Positions 46,401 through 54,131 are shown, numbered from the stretch's first letter. The stretch is 64,000 nt of DNA from Oscillatoria acuminata PCC 6304 (GCF_000317105.1 NC_019693.1:3162001-3226000); one strand, 5' to 3'. Notes: generated by a model not told the origin, from the letters alone. Numbers and translations: made by a program.

Positions 46401-48285
46401 AGAAAGCGATCGCGGTAAGATTTACGAGCTAAAACTCAGCCGTGATGGTCGTTTAATGGCGACTCTGAGTGATGATAACATGGTTCGTCTCTGGGATACC
46501 TCCTCTGGGAAGAAGTTACGCGAAATCAAGCCAGAGAAAAACATCTGGCTGACAAGTTGGGCGCTCAGTCCCGATGGGACATTAGTGGCGACGGGTGAGT
46601 CTGATGGCACAGTCCACATCCGGGATACCTCCTCTGGCGAGAATAAGGTTACAATCCCAGTAGTCCCCAAAGAAGACAGCGTGATAACGCTCGCCTTTAG
46701 CCCCGATGGGACATTACTGGCGACAGGTGGGTCTGATGGCACTGCCCAGATCTGGGAGACCTCCGGCAAGAAGGTGGCTACACTCCTGGATGAGAAGGAG
46801 ATGGCTACACCGCCGGAGGATAGACCCCCAGTGGTCACGGTGGCATTTAGCCCCAATGGGAAATTACTGGCGAGCGGTCGGGCTGATGGCACCGCCAGCA
46901 TCTGGGAGACCTCCGGCAAGAAGGTGGCTACACTGAGCGGTCATGAAGGCTGGGTCAACATCGAGTTCAGCCCCAAGGGGGATTTACTCGCCACCACTGG
47001 ATTAGATGAGATTGCTCGCATCTGGAATACCTCCGGTACCAAGTTATACACACTCAAGGTGAATAATGCGGCTGACACCAGCATGACCTTCAGCCCCGAT
47101 GGAAGTTTACTGGCAACCAGTGGGCCTAACGACACTGTTTGGATCTGGAATACCGCCAATGGCCAACAGAAGGCTATACTCGAAGGGCTTAAAGGCGGGG
47201 TGAATAGGTTGACCTTCAGCCCCAATGGGAAATTACTGGCCACGGGTGGAAAGGAGGGTACTGCCCGCATCTGGGATACCTCCGGCAATCAGTGGGCTCA
47301 ATTTGACGGGCATCAAGGTGGAGTGAATACTGTCTTGTTCAGCCCCAATGGGGATCTTCTATTTACCAGTGGATATGACCGCAGTGTCCGAATCTGGGAT
47401 ATCTCTAACAAGCAGTTAGGGACACTTAAGAGATCTGACGCCTTCTGGATCGAGGAGGTAACATTCAGCCCGGATGGACGTTTACTGGCTACCAGCGATT
47501 TAGTGAACGGTTTCCAGGTTTGGAATATCTCCGGTACGCAGTTGAGTAAACTCAAGGGACATGAAGGCAACATTATCTATCTGGCCTTTAGCTCCGATGG
47601 GCATTTAATGGCGACGGGTGGAGAGGACGGCACTGCCCAGATCTGGGATACCTCCGGCAAGGAGGTGGCTACCCTAGAAGGGCATGAAGGCTCGGTGCAG
47701 ATAGTATTCAGCCCCGATGGGAAGTTACTGGCTACCACGGGTGCAGATGAGAGCCTTGTTCGCCTCTGGGATACCTCGGGCAAAAATGTGGCTACCCTAG
47801 AAGGGCATAAAGGCTCGGTGCAGATAGCATTTAGCCCCGATGGGAAGTTACTGGCTACCACGGGTGCAGATGAGAGCCTTGTTCGCCTCTGGGATACCTC
47901 GGGCAAAAATGTGGCTACCCTAGAAGGGCATGAAGGCTCGGTGATAAGTATGGCGTTCAGCCCCGATGGGAAGTTACTGGCAACGGGTGGAGACGACGGC
48001 ACTATCAGCCTGTGGGATACCTCCGGCAAAAAGATGGCTACACTCAAGGGGCATGAAGGCTTGGTGACAAGCATGGCGTTCAGCCCCGATGGAAAGTTAC
48101 TGGCGACAGGTGGAGAGGACGGCGCTACCCGCCTGGGGCCGATTGAACAATTGAATGAACTTCAGTCCCTCAGTTGCAGTTCGCTTAAGACCTATCTGAA
48201 GAACCCCAGTACCGCTCTTGACGATCGCGCTCGCAAAGTCTGCGGTAAGCTCGACAGCCCTGACTCTGCGTCCACCGCTCCATAA
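43429..48285 (+). CDS. CHAT protease - nSTAND NTPase - transmembrane - WD40 protein (paralogue 3)
   Basis: From the ATG at 43429 the protein has 1618 residues (an in-frame TTG at 43396 would add 11; the ATG is chosen because paralogue 2 starts at the same MANSMN). Catalytic His232 and Cys283, Walker A GTSGSGKS, Walker B VVDQFEELF and the hydrophobic helix FAATCAAFICGSFAMFAGY are all conserved with paralogue 2. The segment from about 44206 to 45575 is essentially identical in DNA to 39000-40366, then identity drops abruptly near the EFEQQQ/ESEQPQ position. The roughly 14-blade propeller (from about residue 1010) is distinct from that of paralogue 2, so sensing differs while the effector core is shared. 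Two blades near 47677-47935 repeat with a 123-bp period. The stop codon lies inside a perfect palindrome. Confidence 0.93.
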   Translation: MANSMNTFEFEITIQSQSGENSWPIVVRCKQPDGLTTHAQETLKFTQEDFNLLTQYHENERAYGTLLGKAIFQGSVGQTFVRALSKNGPDCLLRVLLAIEAGENDPIKTLHWERLCAPIEADGSWQVLVRDQRVPFSLYIPTIVDRRFPPIGRRDLRCLVVVASPSNLGKYQLTPFDVEGVLSGVKEALGEIPYDILANNIEGALGSPSLQEISKQLTHAKKPYTLLHFVCHGKLLPSGETVLYLANPDDSVQPVPAEELLKELKNIGNHQRSLPHFTFLCSCESADPRAEGALGGLAQRLVRQLGMPAVVAMTRKVSVETALVLGQNFYQRLRESGEVDMALQEATAGLGKRHDITVPALFSRLGGRPLFSDRLDNRDLTDEEIDYGIEKLGLLLSERSPNATVLKRRFFKQVKILKNTKGAESRNAKEERTQALSEIDGLCEQVLEIGFEALAALGKAPPEYKAECPFPGLSSFGEKRYHKFFFGRDELIKNLQKELAKDNFLAVIGTSGSGKSSVVLAGLIPLLKEEEPDLRWAYLTPTRDPIAQLDKRLEILSKSGDRPTLLVVDQFEELFTLCEDPDIRQEFIQKMLKFAQRHKVVITMRADFLGECTFYPDLRKRIETRQKLVGPMEASELVIAMKMQADSAGLRFEAGLSNAILNEVKGEPGAMPLLQYALQELWKRRHGRWLCDEEYQAIGGVQQAIAKTANDFYHNLPEFEQQQLQNIFLRLTRLDETAGSGDKRRDTRRRVELEDLVTSESDLDMTKKLVQQLAGEGARLVVTSRNETTNRLEVEVAHEALIRHWPLLQEWLDQNRNDLQLRETIARAASDWQQHQGQLDRDVYLIHQGGRLEDAETLLKQPKSVRLNPLEAEYVGACVELRDRLRKQEEQRRQRQLFAATCAAFICGSFAMFAGYQWRNAEIQKIEAFLEATEARLVTHRSLDARITSIQAEKILDKSFWQKVWPHPELKTKVTDKLYQSVYAGPEINRLESDRGKIYELKLSRDGRLMATLSDDNMVRLWDTSSGKKLREIKPEKNIWLTSWALSPDGTLVATGESDGTVHIRDTSSGENKVTIPVVPKEDSVITLAFSPDGTLLATGGSDGTAQIWETSGKKVATLLDEKEMATPPEDRPPVVTVAFSPNGKLLASGRADGTASIWETSGKKVATLSGHEGWVNIEFSPKGDLLATTGLDEIARIWNTSGTKLYTLKVNNAADTSMTFSPDGSLLATSGPNDTVWIWNTANGQQKAILEGLKGGVNRLTFSPNGKLLATGGKEGTARIWDTSGNQWAQFDGHQGGVNTVLFSPNGDLLFTSGYDRSVRIWDISNKQLGTLKRSDAFWIEEVTFSPDGRLLATSDLVNGFQVWNISGTQLSKLKGHEGNIIYLAFSSDGHLMATGGEDGTAQIWDTSGKEVATLEGHEGSVQIVFSPDGKLLATTGADESLVRLWDTSGKNVATLEGHKGSVQIAFSPDGKLLATTGADESLVRLWDTSGKNVATLEGHEGSVISMAFSPDGKLLATGGDDGTISLWDTSGKKMATLKGHEGLVTSMAFSPDGKLLATGGEDGATRLGPIEQLNELQSLSCSSLKTYLKNPSTALDDRARKVCGKLDSPDSASTAP
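47677..47940 (+). repeat. Near-identical WD40 blade repeats, 123-bp period
   Basis: The sequence GAAGGGCATGAAGGCTCGGT starts at 47677, recurs with one change at 47800 and again at 47923. The two full units between these points are almost identical in DNA and encode the same 41-residue blade, including the unusual TTGADESLVRLWD. Confidence 0.8.
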
Positions 48286-48328
48286 AACAGAGGGGGCTTT
48301 CTCGCGAGAAAGCCCCCTCTGTTTTATG
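48281..48328. terminator. Perfect 48-bp palindrome between convergent genes
   Basis: Two 24-bp arms centred at 48304/48305 with core CTTTCTCGCGAGAAAG and outer CATAAAACAGAGG/CCTCTGTTTTATG. It overlaps the TAA of CHAT paralogue 3 and precedes the convergent peptidase gene by 46 bp. GC-rich stem and T-rich 3' arms on both strands suit a bidirectional terminator. Confidence 0.75.
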
Positions 48329-48374
48329 TAATACAGCCCAGACTCACATTATATCTGGCTTAACCACACATCCA

Positions 48375-50093
48375 TTAGCCCAATGCCTTGAGTATATTTA
48401 ACAACCCTTGAGCGATGGACACGGCGGTTTGGGCGATCGCCGCTTGATCGCTCGGGGCCTGTTGTGCACTCGTGATAAACTGCTCTATGGCCGCCACTAA
48501 CTGGGTTTTAGCCTGCTTTAAGTCCACTGTCCCCGGCACTTGGGTCGCGGTTGCCGCCGGTTCCGGGGTCGGTTGCGGTGTAGGTGTGGGCAGATTTATC
48601 TTCTCGATGGTCGGGCGATCACCATTGGCATCAGGAGACTCACTCACCACCAGTCGGACTGCTGGGTCCCCGATAATCGCATAGTTCCGCGCATCGTTAT
48701 TCGCCGTCCACATCCCCGCCAACAGGGAATTATTTGGACTTGCCCCAAACTTGACCTCCTCTAGTTCGCAACTGAGGTCCGAGGAGAGTTCCGCATATCG
48801 TTCATTGAAAAAGTCTAGGGCCGAACCCACAGGATGCCCTTCCAGCATCCGCTTCAGGGTACTTTCAAATACCGCTAACTGGCGGCGATCGGCACTCGAA
48901 CCGCGAATACTAGACCAGGAAAAAGAACAACCCCAAGCGCGATCGACGTGGGCGATCGCCGCTAAAGCACCCCCCTTGGGATGACTCAGCATCTTCTGAG
49001 GCAACTGCGCGAGAAAGGAGTATGGTGCAATATCGGGCCGTTGAGAGAGGGATTTATTGTGACCGTCAAACTCATCCTTTTGAGGCGTCCCTCCCCCATA
49101 GCAGGCAAACAGAAATGCAATTAATCCCAGTAACCGCGCATCCTCGCCCAAATCATCCCCAGAAAAGTAAAACTCTTCGGGAATCGGCTTTCGCCATTGC
49201 CTCGGACCGGGCCAATCCTGACATAACAACGCCCCTTGGTGCCGCAGTTGTCGCGGATCCCCGTTGGGAAATCCCATGCCATGACTCGCGGTAAACAGCA
49301 AACTTGGGGTCTCACTCCCCCCTAACACTGTCCCTAACCGGGCCTTCGTCGCTTCTTCCTTGAGAATTGTTTTCACATCCCAGTCGGAATGTTCTTGAAC
49401 CATCCATTCCGCCAATGGCCCAATCAGGTCTTGAGCGCTCAAATTCGTCGCCGCATCTGAGGGGTTACAGACGCCAAAAAAGCTGGCACTGCGTGAGAGC
49501 GATAGATTCGTTGTTTCCGCTTTGACCACACTGCGAGCGTACTGGGCGTACTCCTCGGGCGTATCAAAATGAATCCGCCCTACGGCATACTGAACATCAA
49601 GCTGGCACTGAAAGCGATAGGGAATCGCAACGGGGTCTCCCACAATCAGCAGATAGTAGGGCATTTTGTCGGGATCCGCTGGGCCAGGTCCTACCCCATG
49701 ACGAGACAGAAATTGATTTTTGGACTCCCCAGGACGATAACCCCGGACGCCGCTATATTCCTGATAGTAATGCTCTTGGTTCTTGGTGGCCTGCTTTTTG
49801 CGATGTTCTAACAGTTCGCTCAGGGCATCTTTGATGGCTGGATCGGCATTATGTGTAAAAATGACACCCCAACCTGTTTCTTCTAGTTTCTTCGGGTCTA
49901 CTCCCTCGATCGGAGCAAAATCCGGTTCTAGTCCTTTGACGTGCTTATCTTTACGCAGGAGTTCGTCGATTTCTTCGGGATCGAACTCTTCCCCCTGGGC
50001 AATTTTAGAAATCTGTTCCTCAGTTAAGGGCGGCAGTAAATAATTGCCGGTTGCCCCATTAACGCCATTAATAAACAATAGCTCATCCGTCAT
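48375..50093 (-). CDS. Caspase-like (clan CD, C25-type) cysteine peptidase
   Basis: The 572-residue protein is a probable gingipain/caspase-fold protease. The dyad is visible as LLFTASHGMGFP (His271) and IAFLFACYGGGTP (Cys331), each after a hydrophobic strand and spaced 60 residues apart, as in clan CD peptidases. The region before (145-260) contains YYLLIVGDPVAIPYR and an AVGRI segment typical of C25-like proteins. After the catalytic domain (ending about 480 at YAIIGDPAVRLVV) a Pro-rich linker (TPTPQPTPEP) leads to an alpha-helical tail (about 510-572) that may be an interaction domain. No signal peptide is seen, so it acts inside the cell. It follows the alpha/beta hydrolase gene on the same strand (156-bp gap) with AGGAAC before its ATG. 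Substrate unknown. Confidence 0.8.
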   Translation of the reverse strand: MTDELLFINGVNGATGNYLLPPLTEEQISKIAQGEEFDPEEIDELLRKDKHVKGLEPDFAPIEGVDPKKLEETGWGVIFTHNADPAIKDALSELLEHRKKQATKNQEHYYQEYSGVRGYRPGESKNQFLSRHGVGPGPADPDKMPYYLLIVGDPVAIPYRFQCQLDVQYAVGRIHFDTPEEYAQYARSVVKAETTNLSLSRSASFFGVCNPSDAATNLSAQDLIGPLAEWMVQEHSDWDVKTILKEEATKARLGTVLGGSETPSLLFTASHGMGFPNGDPRQLRHQGALLCQDWPGPRQWRKPIPEEFYFSGDDLGEDARLLGLIAFLFACYGGGTPQKDEFDGHNKSLSQRPDIAPYSFLAQLPQKMLSHPKGGALAAIAHVDRAWGCSFSWSSIRGSSADRRQLAVFESTLKRMLEGHPVGSALDFFNERYAELSSDLSCELEEVKFGASPNNSLLAGMWTANNDARNYAIIGDPAVRLVVSESPDANGDRPTIEKINLPTPTPQPTPEPAATATQVPGTVDLKQAKTQLVAAIEQFITSAQQAPSDQAAIAQTAVSIAQGLLNILKALG

Positions 50094-50249
50094 TGCTTGG
50101 GTTCCTGTAGGGATAACGACTCATTCAGCGGGGATTCACCCTGAATCACACCACTAAGAATCAATCAAACGCGATCGCATGGGCTGCGGTGGAATTGCCC
50201 TCGGGTTTCCCCGTACTCAGCCGCACTTCACAGAGTCTTTTCCTAGCCC

Positions 50250-51623
50250 TTATATCGGATAAGCTGCGGACCAGAAAGCATGAGCCACTTCCGGTTTATC
50301 AATATCATTATGAGCGCCAGTCCCAAATCCGGAGCTTACATCACAAATGAATTGGCTACTTTCTAGGTTGTAGATAGTACCCGGTTTAAACTGATAGCGA
50401 CCATCAGCGGGAAGCATATTGAGATCTTCCGTTACCAGGTCATCCCCGCCGATACCAAAGCTGCCTATTCCGCCATATTTAGGCAGTTTACCCGGAGCAA
50501 AGTCTACACTGCTAAAGACGATTTTTCCCGCTATAGGATACATCCGGCCTACGGCATAGTCGTACTCAGAATAGGTGACCACAATGGGTCCGGCGACTTT
50601 ACCTTGGGCGATTAAGCCGTGGAAATAACCGGGACGATTGCGTTCGTAAGAAATTTTGGCGCAGTAAGACCAGAGGGAGACGGCTCCTTGTGCCAAAAGT
50701 ACCGAATCTATAGGACGGACCAACGCACCTTTTCCTTTGGGTCCGTTGAGGATGCTAGAGACCACAATGCATCCGAAACTATGTCCCATGAGGTGGAATC
50801 TCACGGTTTCTTGAGCGGTTTCTTGAAGCTGTTTTAAGAGGTTAAACCCCGCCGTTTCGCCGATTTGACGAGCGCGGTTTTTCATACTCCAAAAAGAGAA
50901 CAGCCGCAGGGGTTCCAAAACTTTATCCCCCGTTGAACTCAGTGAGCCAAAGCTAACGGGTCCATCGGACATTAAACTGGCTTGATAGACGGCCTCGGGA
51001 TCAAACCCGTCCCAATCGGAACCCGGTGCGGCCCCTTCTCCTTCAGCCCCCAAATCCGTTTCTTGGTTTAAGACTTGGTAGGCGGCGATGACTTCCGGGG
51101 GTAAGCTCTCTGGGTCGTTGTTGTCCATCGCCGATCGCAGGATGGTTTCTAATGCTTGCCGCGCGGGTTCCGTGTCGGCAATGCGATCGGCATATTCATC
51201 CACGAGGCGATCGACCGGATCTTCTTCTCCCACACTAAAAGACACATTCGTACTGGTCAAATTTTCATCACCCCAGGGCTTGCTGGGCCAGTGCAGGCCA
51301 ATTAGTAAGGGACGAAATCCCGGTTGAATCTGTTTGATTTTTTCCAGGTCGGCGCTTTGTTTTGCCATTGCGCCAGTCCATCGATTGTACTGATTTCGCG
51401 CAGCCGGCATATCACCCATCCATCCATGACTCATGATGAATACATCGGTGATGGGTTCATTCTTCAGCACTTCTAAGACTTTTTGGCTGATCAGTCCGTC
51501 TTGCTCCTCTCGCTCTTTGCCTTTTGCATCAAACGCGATCAGGTAGTAATTTAACGAAGTCCCGGGTACAGTTTCAATTGGCATGGGAGTGTTAAAAGGT
51601 TTACTGAGAATTAATTGGAGCAT
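50250..51623 (-). CDS. Alpha/beta hydrolase (lipase/esterase-like) with inserted region
   Basis: The 457-residue protein has an alpha/beta-hydrolase core: strand plus oxyanion segment VFIMSHGWMGD (62-71), LLIGLHWPSKPW (106-117) and the nucleophile elbow FHLMGHSFGC (Ser282), followed by candidate acid and His residues near the C-terminus (for example His436, His448). Residues about 120-250 form an extra segment, largely acidic and low-complexity, containing NVSFSVGEEDP (126-136) and GPVSFGSLSS (221-230); this VSFSV peptide is shared with the divergently transcribed lipoxygenase. ATGs at codon 1 and codon 14 (MPIETVPG, 51584) are both possible. It could release fatty acids for the lipoxygenase; this is inference from context, since the fold is used by many esterases and peptidases. 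Confidence 0.75.
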   Translation of the reverse strand: MLQLILSKPFNTPMPIETVPGTSLNYYLIAFDAKGKEREEQDGLISQKVLEVLKNEPITDVFIMSHGWMGDMPAARNQYNRWTGAMAKQSADLEKIKQIQPGFRPLLIGLHWPSKPWGDENLTSTNVSFSVGEEDPVDRLVDEYADRIADTEPARQALETILRSAMDNNDPESLPPEVIAAYQVLNQETDLGAEGEGAAPGSDWDGFDPEAVYQASLMSDGPVSFGSLSSTGDKVLEPLRLFSFWSMKNRARQIGETAGFNLLKQLQETAQETVRFHLMGHSFGCIVVSSILNGPKGKGALVRPIDSVLLAQGAVSLWSYCAKISYERNRPGYFHGLIAQGKVAGPIVVTYSEYDYAVGRMYPIAGKIVFSSVDFAPGKLPKYGGIGSFGIGGDDLVTEDLNMLPADGRYQFKPGTIYNLESSQFICDVSSGFGTGAHNDIDKPEVAHAFWSAAYPI

Positions 51624-51783
51624 AGCTTACCCTTTGCCGTCCAGAATCTGTAATATTTATTAAATTTTCTCTCGGCTGAGGAATTTTAGGCTCCTCTGGC
51701 TGTTAGACCCAGGTTCAATCCCCAGATCAGCAGGGTTCGGATGGCTTTAACCTCAGTTCAACTTATGTTAATATTTCTTCATA

Positions 51784-51799
51784 AAATTTATATAAATTT
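51784..51799. promoter_or_regulatory. AT-rich 16-bp palindrome in the divergent hydrolase/lipoxygenase promoter region
   Basis: AAATTTATATAAATTT is a perfect palindrome about midway in the 324-bp gap between the hydrolase and lipoxygenase genes. It could be an operator or part of a promoter serving both. The rest of this gap holds a possible 17-codon leader ORF and no other gene. Confidence 0.3.
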
Positions 51800-51820
51800 C
51801 ACATAAACCGGAGAGGGAAT

Positions 51821-51874
51821 ATGGTAACTTTAACAGCAGTTCTGATTAAAAAAGAGAACTCGGGTTTCATATAG
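51821..51874 (+). CDS. Possible 17-residue leader peptide upstream of lipoxygenase
   Basis: ATG at 51821 preceded by GGAGAGGGAAT opens an 18-codon frame (MVTLTAVLIKKENSGFI) ending 73 bp before the lipoxygenase start. The ribosome-binding site is better than most in the window. A regulatory leader is possible; chance is also plausible at this length. Confidence 0.25.
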   Translation: MVTLTAVLIKKENSGFI

Positions 51875-51947
51875 ACCGAGCAGCGAGCAAGTCAGGGATG
51901 ATCGGTGGGAATTCCACAAATAATGCTGGGTAAATCTAGGAGAAAAT

Positions 51948-54131
51948 ATGTCTGTATCTTTGATGCAAGCCTATACCGTCATGAACAGTGCTACGGTCAA
52001 AAAAACTCTGTTGAACCTGTATAAATTAGTCGTCACCATTCGCAAAGGCTTGGGGAGTGAAGCCTATCAATATAACTATAATTATATTCCGCCTCTAGCC
52101 ATGACCGAAGGGCCCCCCTTGTTGGATAGCGGCTTGCATCTACCCCTCGAAGAGTTGCCCAATCCCAAATGGATATTTTTAGTCTTGCATAAACTCGCCG
52201 TTATTACGGTGAATAAAGCCATTGGCAAACTGGTCACCGAAGGGAGCGAACTCGTTTCTTTCAGCGTGACTGAAGGCCCAGAAGCAGATATTGACTTACT
52301 CAATGAAAAAGCCCAAGCATTAGAAGAATTAGAGCAACAAATCCAATCTGCCGATAGTGAGCAAGACCTAGAGCAAGTTGCGTTACAATTAGCCGCCTTA
52401 ACCCGAGAGATTTCTGACGAACTGGATCCAGTGGATTCCTCCTCGGTGTCTTTTGATATTTCCTCCGCCCCAGAATCCGAACTGGAAGCACAAATCCGGG
52501 AAATTGATGAGCAAGTCGCCAGTTCGGAAGAGGTTTCCTTTAGCGTGCCATCGGGTACAGAAGAGTCAGAAGGCATCTCAGACTCCCTGCTGGCAGCCTT
52601 CCGAGAAGCGATTACATCCAGTGGCAAGTTGATTGAGCTCGATGAGCAACAAGCTACCTCCGGGGAAGTTTCTTTTTCTGTGGATTCATTTGCGGCAGCA
52701 CCCAGTCTGGAGGACTACAATAAATTATTTACCCGGATCTCTTTACCGAAGATTAGTGCAAGGTTTCAAGAAGATCAGGTTTTTGCCTATATGCAGGTGG
52801 CAGGACCCAATGCAGTGATGCTAGAGCAGGTTGCTGAGGGCGACCCCTTCGTAGTCCGCCTCACCCAAGAATTGCCAGAGGGAGGATATGCAAAGATTAT
52901 CGGGACGGGAGACTCTCTGGCCGCCGCCGTGAAAGAAGGACGGGTGTATAAAGCCGATTATTCCCTGTTGGAAGGCATGGAAAATGGGACATTTCCCGAT
53001 CAGCAAAAATATACTTATGCGCCTTTAGGTTTATTTGCGGTCCCCCCACAAGGCTGTTCATCGCGGAATTTGCTCCCGGTGGCGATTCAGTGCCAGCCTG
53101 GGGCCGATTGTACCGGCCCAGTTTTCACCCCACTTAAGGGCGAGAGTTGGATGGTGGCTAAGACTATCTTGCAAATGGCCAATGTGAACTATCTTGAACT
53201 AGTGAGTCACCTGGGGCAGACTCACTTAGTGATTGAACCGTTCGTTCTAGCCACTAAGCGGATATTACCCCGAACCCACCGTTTACGGTTGTTGCTCGAT
53301 CCTCACTTTGAGGGAACTGTTTTAATCAATTATGGCGCTCATAAAACCTTGATCGCCCCCGGATGGGACGTTGATAAGTTACTCGCCAGTACAATCGAAA
53401 ATGATGGCCTGATTGCGGTTAAAGGAGCACAAAGCCATCTCCACAATTTCAATGAGGTGAGCTTCCCCAAACTATTGGCCAGTCGCGGGGTCACCAATAG
53501 CGCTCAGTTACCGGAGTATCCCTATCGTGATGATGGGTTGTTGATTTGGAATGCCCTTCATGAATGGGTGAGTGATTATTTGCGGCTTTGCTATACCAGT
53601 GATGCTCAGATTGTTGCCGATGCGGATTTACAAAGTTGGGCCAAAGAATTAGTGTCTGATGCGGGCGGTCGCCTCAAGAATTTTGGAGAAGATTCATCCG
53701 GGGCAATTAAAACTTTGGATTATTTGATTGATACGGTCTGTAGTGTGATTTTCATCGCCAGCGCTCAACACGCCGCGATGAATTTTCCCCAAAATGAACT
53801 GATGACTTATGCTCCCGCTTTTCCGTTAGCGGTTTATTCCCCGGCCCCAACTAATCCGGATGAATCGATGGATTGGATGGAGTGGCTACCTTCCCTAGAA
53901 AAAGCTGAAAACCAAGTTAAGGTCTGTTATTTGCTGGGTGCGGTTTACTATACTCAACTGGGTGGCTATGGCAAAAAACAGTTCACGGATTCCAAAGTGA
54001 AGGCGGCTCTGGGTAAGTTTCAAAATCGATTGAAAGATATCGAAAAGGAAATTACTAAGAAAAATTCTTCGCGGATTATGCCTTACAAGTTCTTGTTGCC
54101 TTCTCAAATTCCCCAAAGTATCAATATTTAG
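51948..54131 (+). CDS. Lipoxygenase with repeat-bearing N-terminal region
   Basis: The 727-residue enzyme should add O2 to polyunsaturated fatty acids. All five non-haem iron ligands are present: His421 and His426 (SHLGQTHLVIEPF), His608 and Asn612 (SAQHAAMNF) and the C-terminal carboxylate of Ile727 (IPQSINI). Flanking family motifs ATKRILPRTHRL, PHFEGTVLINYGAH and PGWDVDKLLA are clear. The catalytic domain spans about 260-727. Instead of a PLAT/beta-barrel domain, residues about 50-255 are acidic and partly coiled-coil (LEELEQQIQSAD), and carry four VSF(S/D)(V/I) peptides at 103-107, 167-171, 196-200 and 241-245. The start is supported by AGGAGA at 51938-51943. It is divergent from the hydrolase and convergent with the FAD oxidoreductase. 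Confidence 0.92.
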   Translation: MSVSLMQAYTVMNSATVKKTLLNLYKLVVTIRKGLGSEAYQYNYNYIPPLAMTEGPPLLDSGLHLPLEELPNPKWIFLVLHKLAVITVNKAIGKLVTEGSELVSFSVTEGPEADIDLLNEKAQALEELEQQIQSADSEQDLEQVALQLAALTREISDELDPVDSSSVSFDISSAPESELEAQIREIDEQVASSEEVSFSVPSGTEESEGISDSLLAAFREAITSSGKLIELDEQQATSGEVSFSVDSFAAAPSLEDYNKLFTRISLPKISARFQEDQVFAYMQVAGPNAVMLEQVAEGDPFVVRLTQELPEGGYAKIIGTGDSLAAAVKEGRVYKADYSLLEGMENGTFPDQQKYTYAPLGLFAVPPQGCSSRNLLPVAIQCQPGADCTGPVFTPLKGESWMVAKTILQMANVNYLELVSHLGQTHLVIEPFVLATKRILPRTHRLRLLLDPHFEGTVLINYGAHKTLIAPGWDVDKLLASTIENDGLIAVKGAQSHLHNFNEVSFPKLLASRGVTNSAQLPEYPYRDDGLLIWNALHEWVSDYLRLCYTSDAQIVADADLQSWAKELVSDAGGRLKNFGEDSSGAIKTLDYLIDTVCSVIFIASAQHAAMNFPQNELMTYAPAFPLAVYSPAPTNPDESMDWMEWLPSLEKAENQVKVCYLLGAVYYTQLGGYGKKQFTDSKVKAALGKFQNRLKDIEKEITKKNSSRIMPYKFLLPSQIPQSINI

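Noticed and set aside
42343-48000. CRISPR-like regularly spaced repeats
   Set aside because: The 120- and 123-bp periods are WD40 blades inside coding sequence, with no unique spacers and no cas genes.
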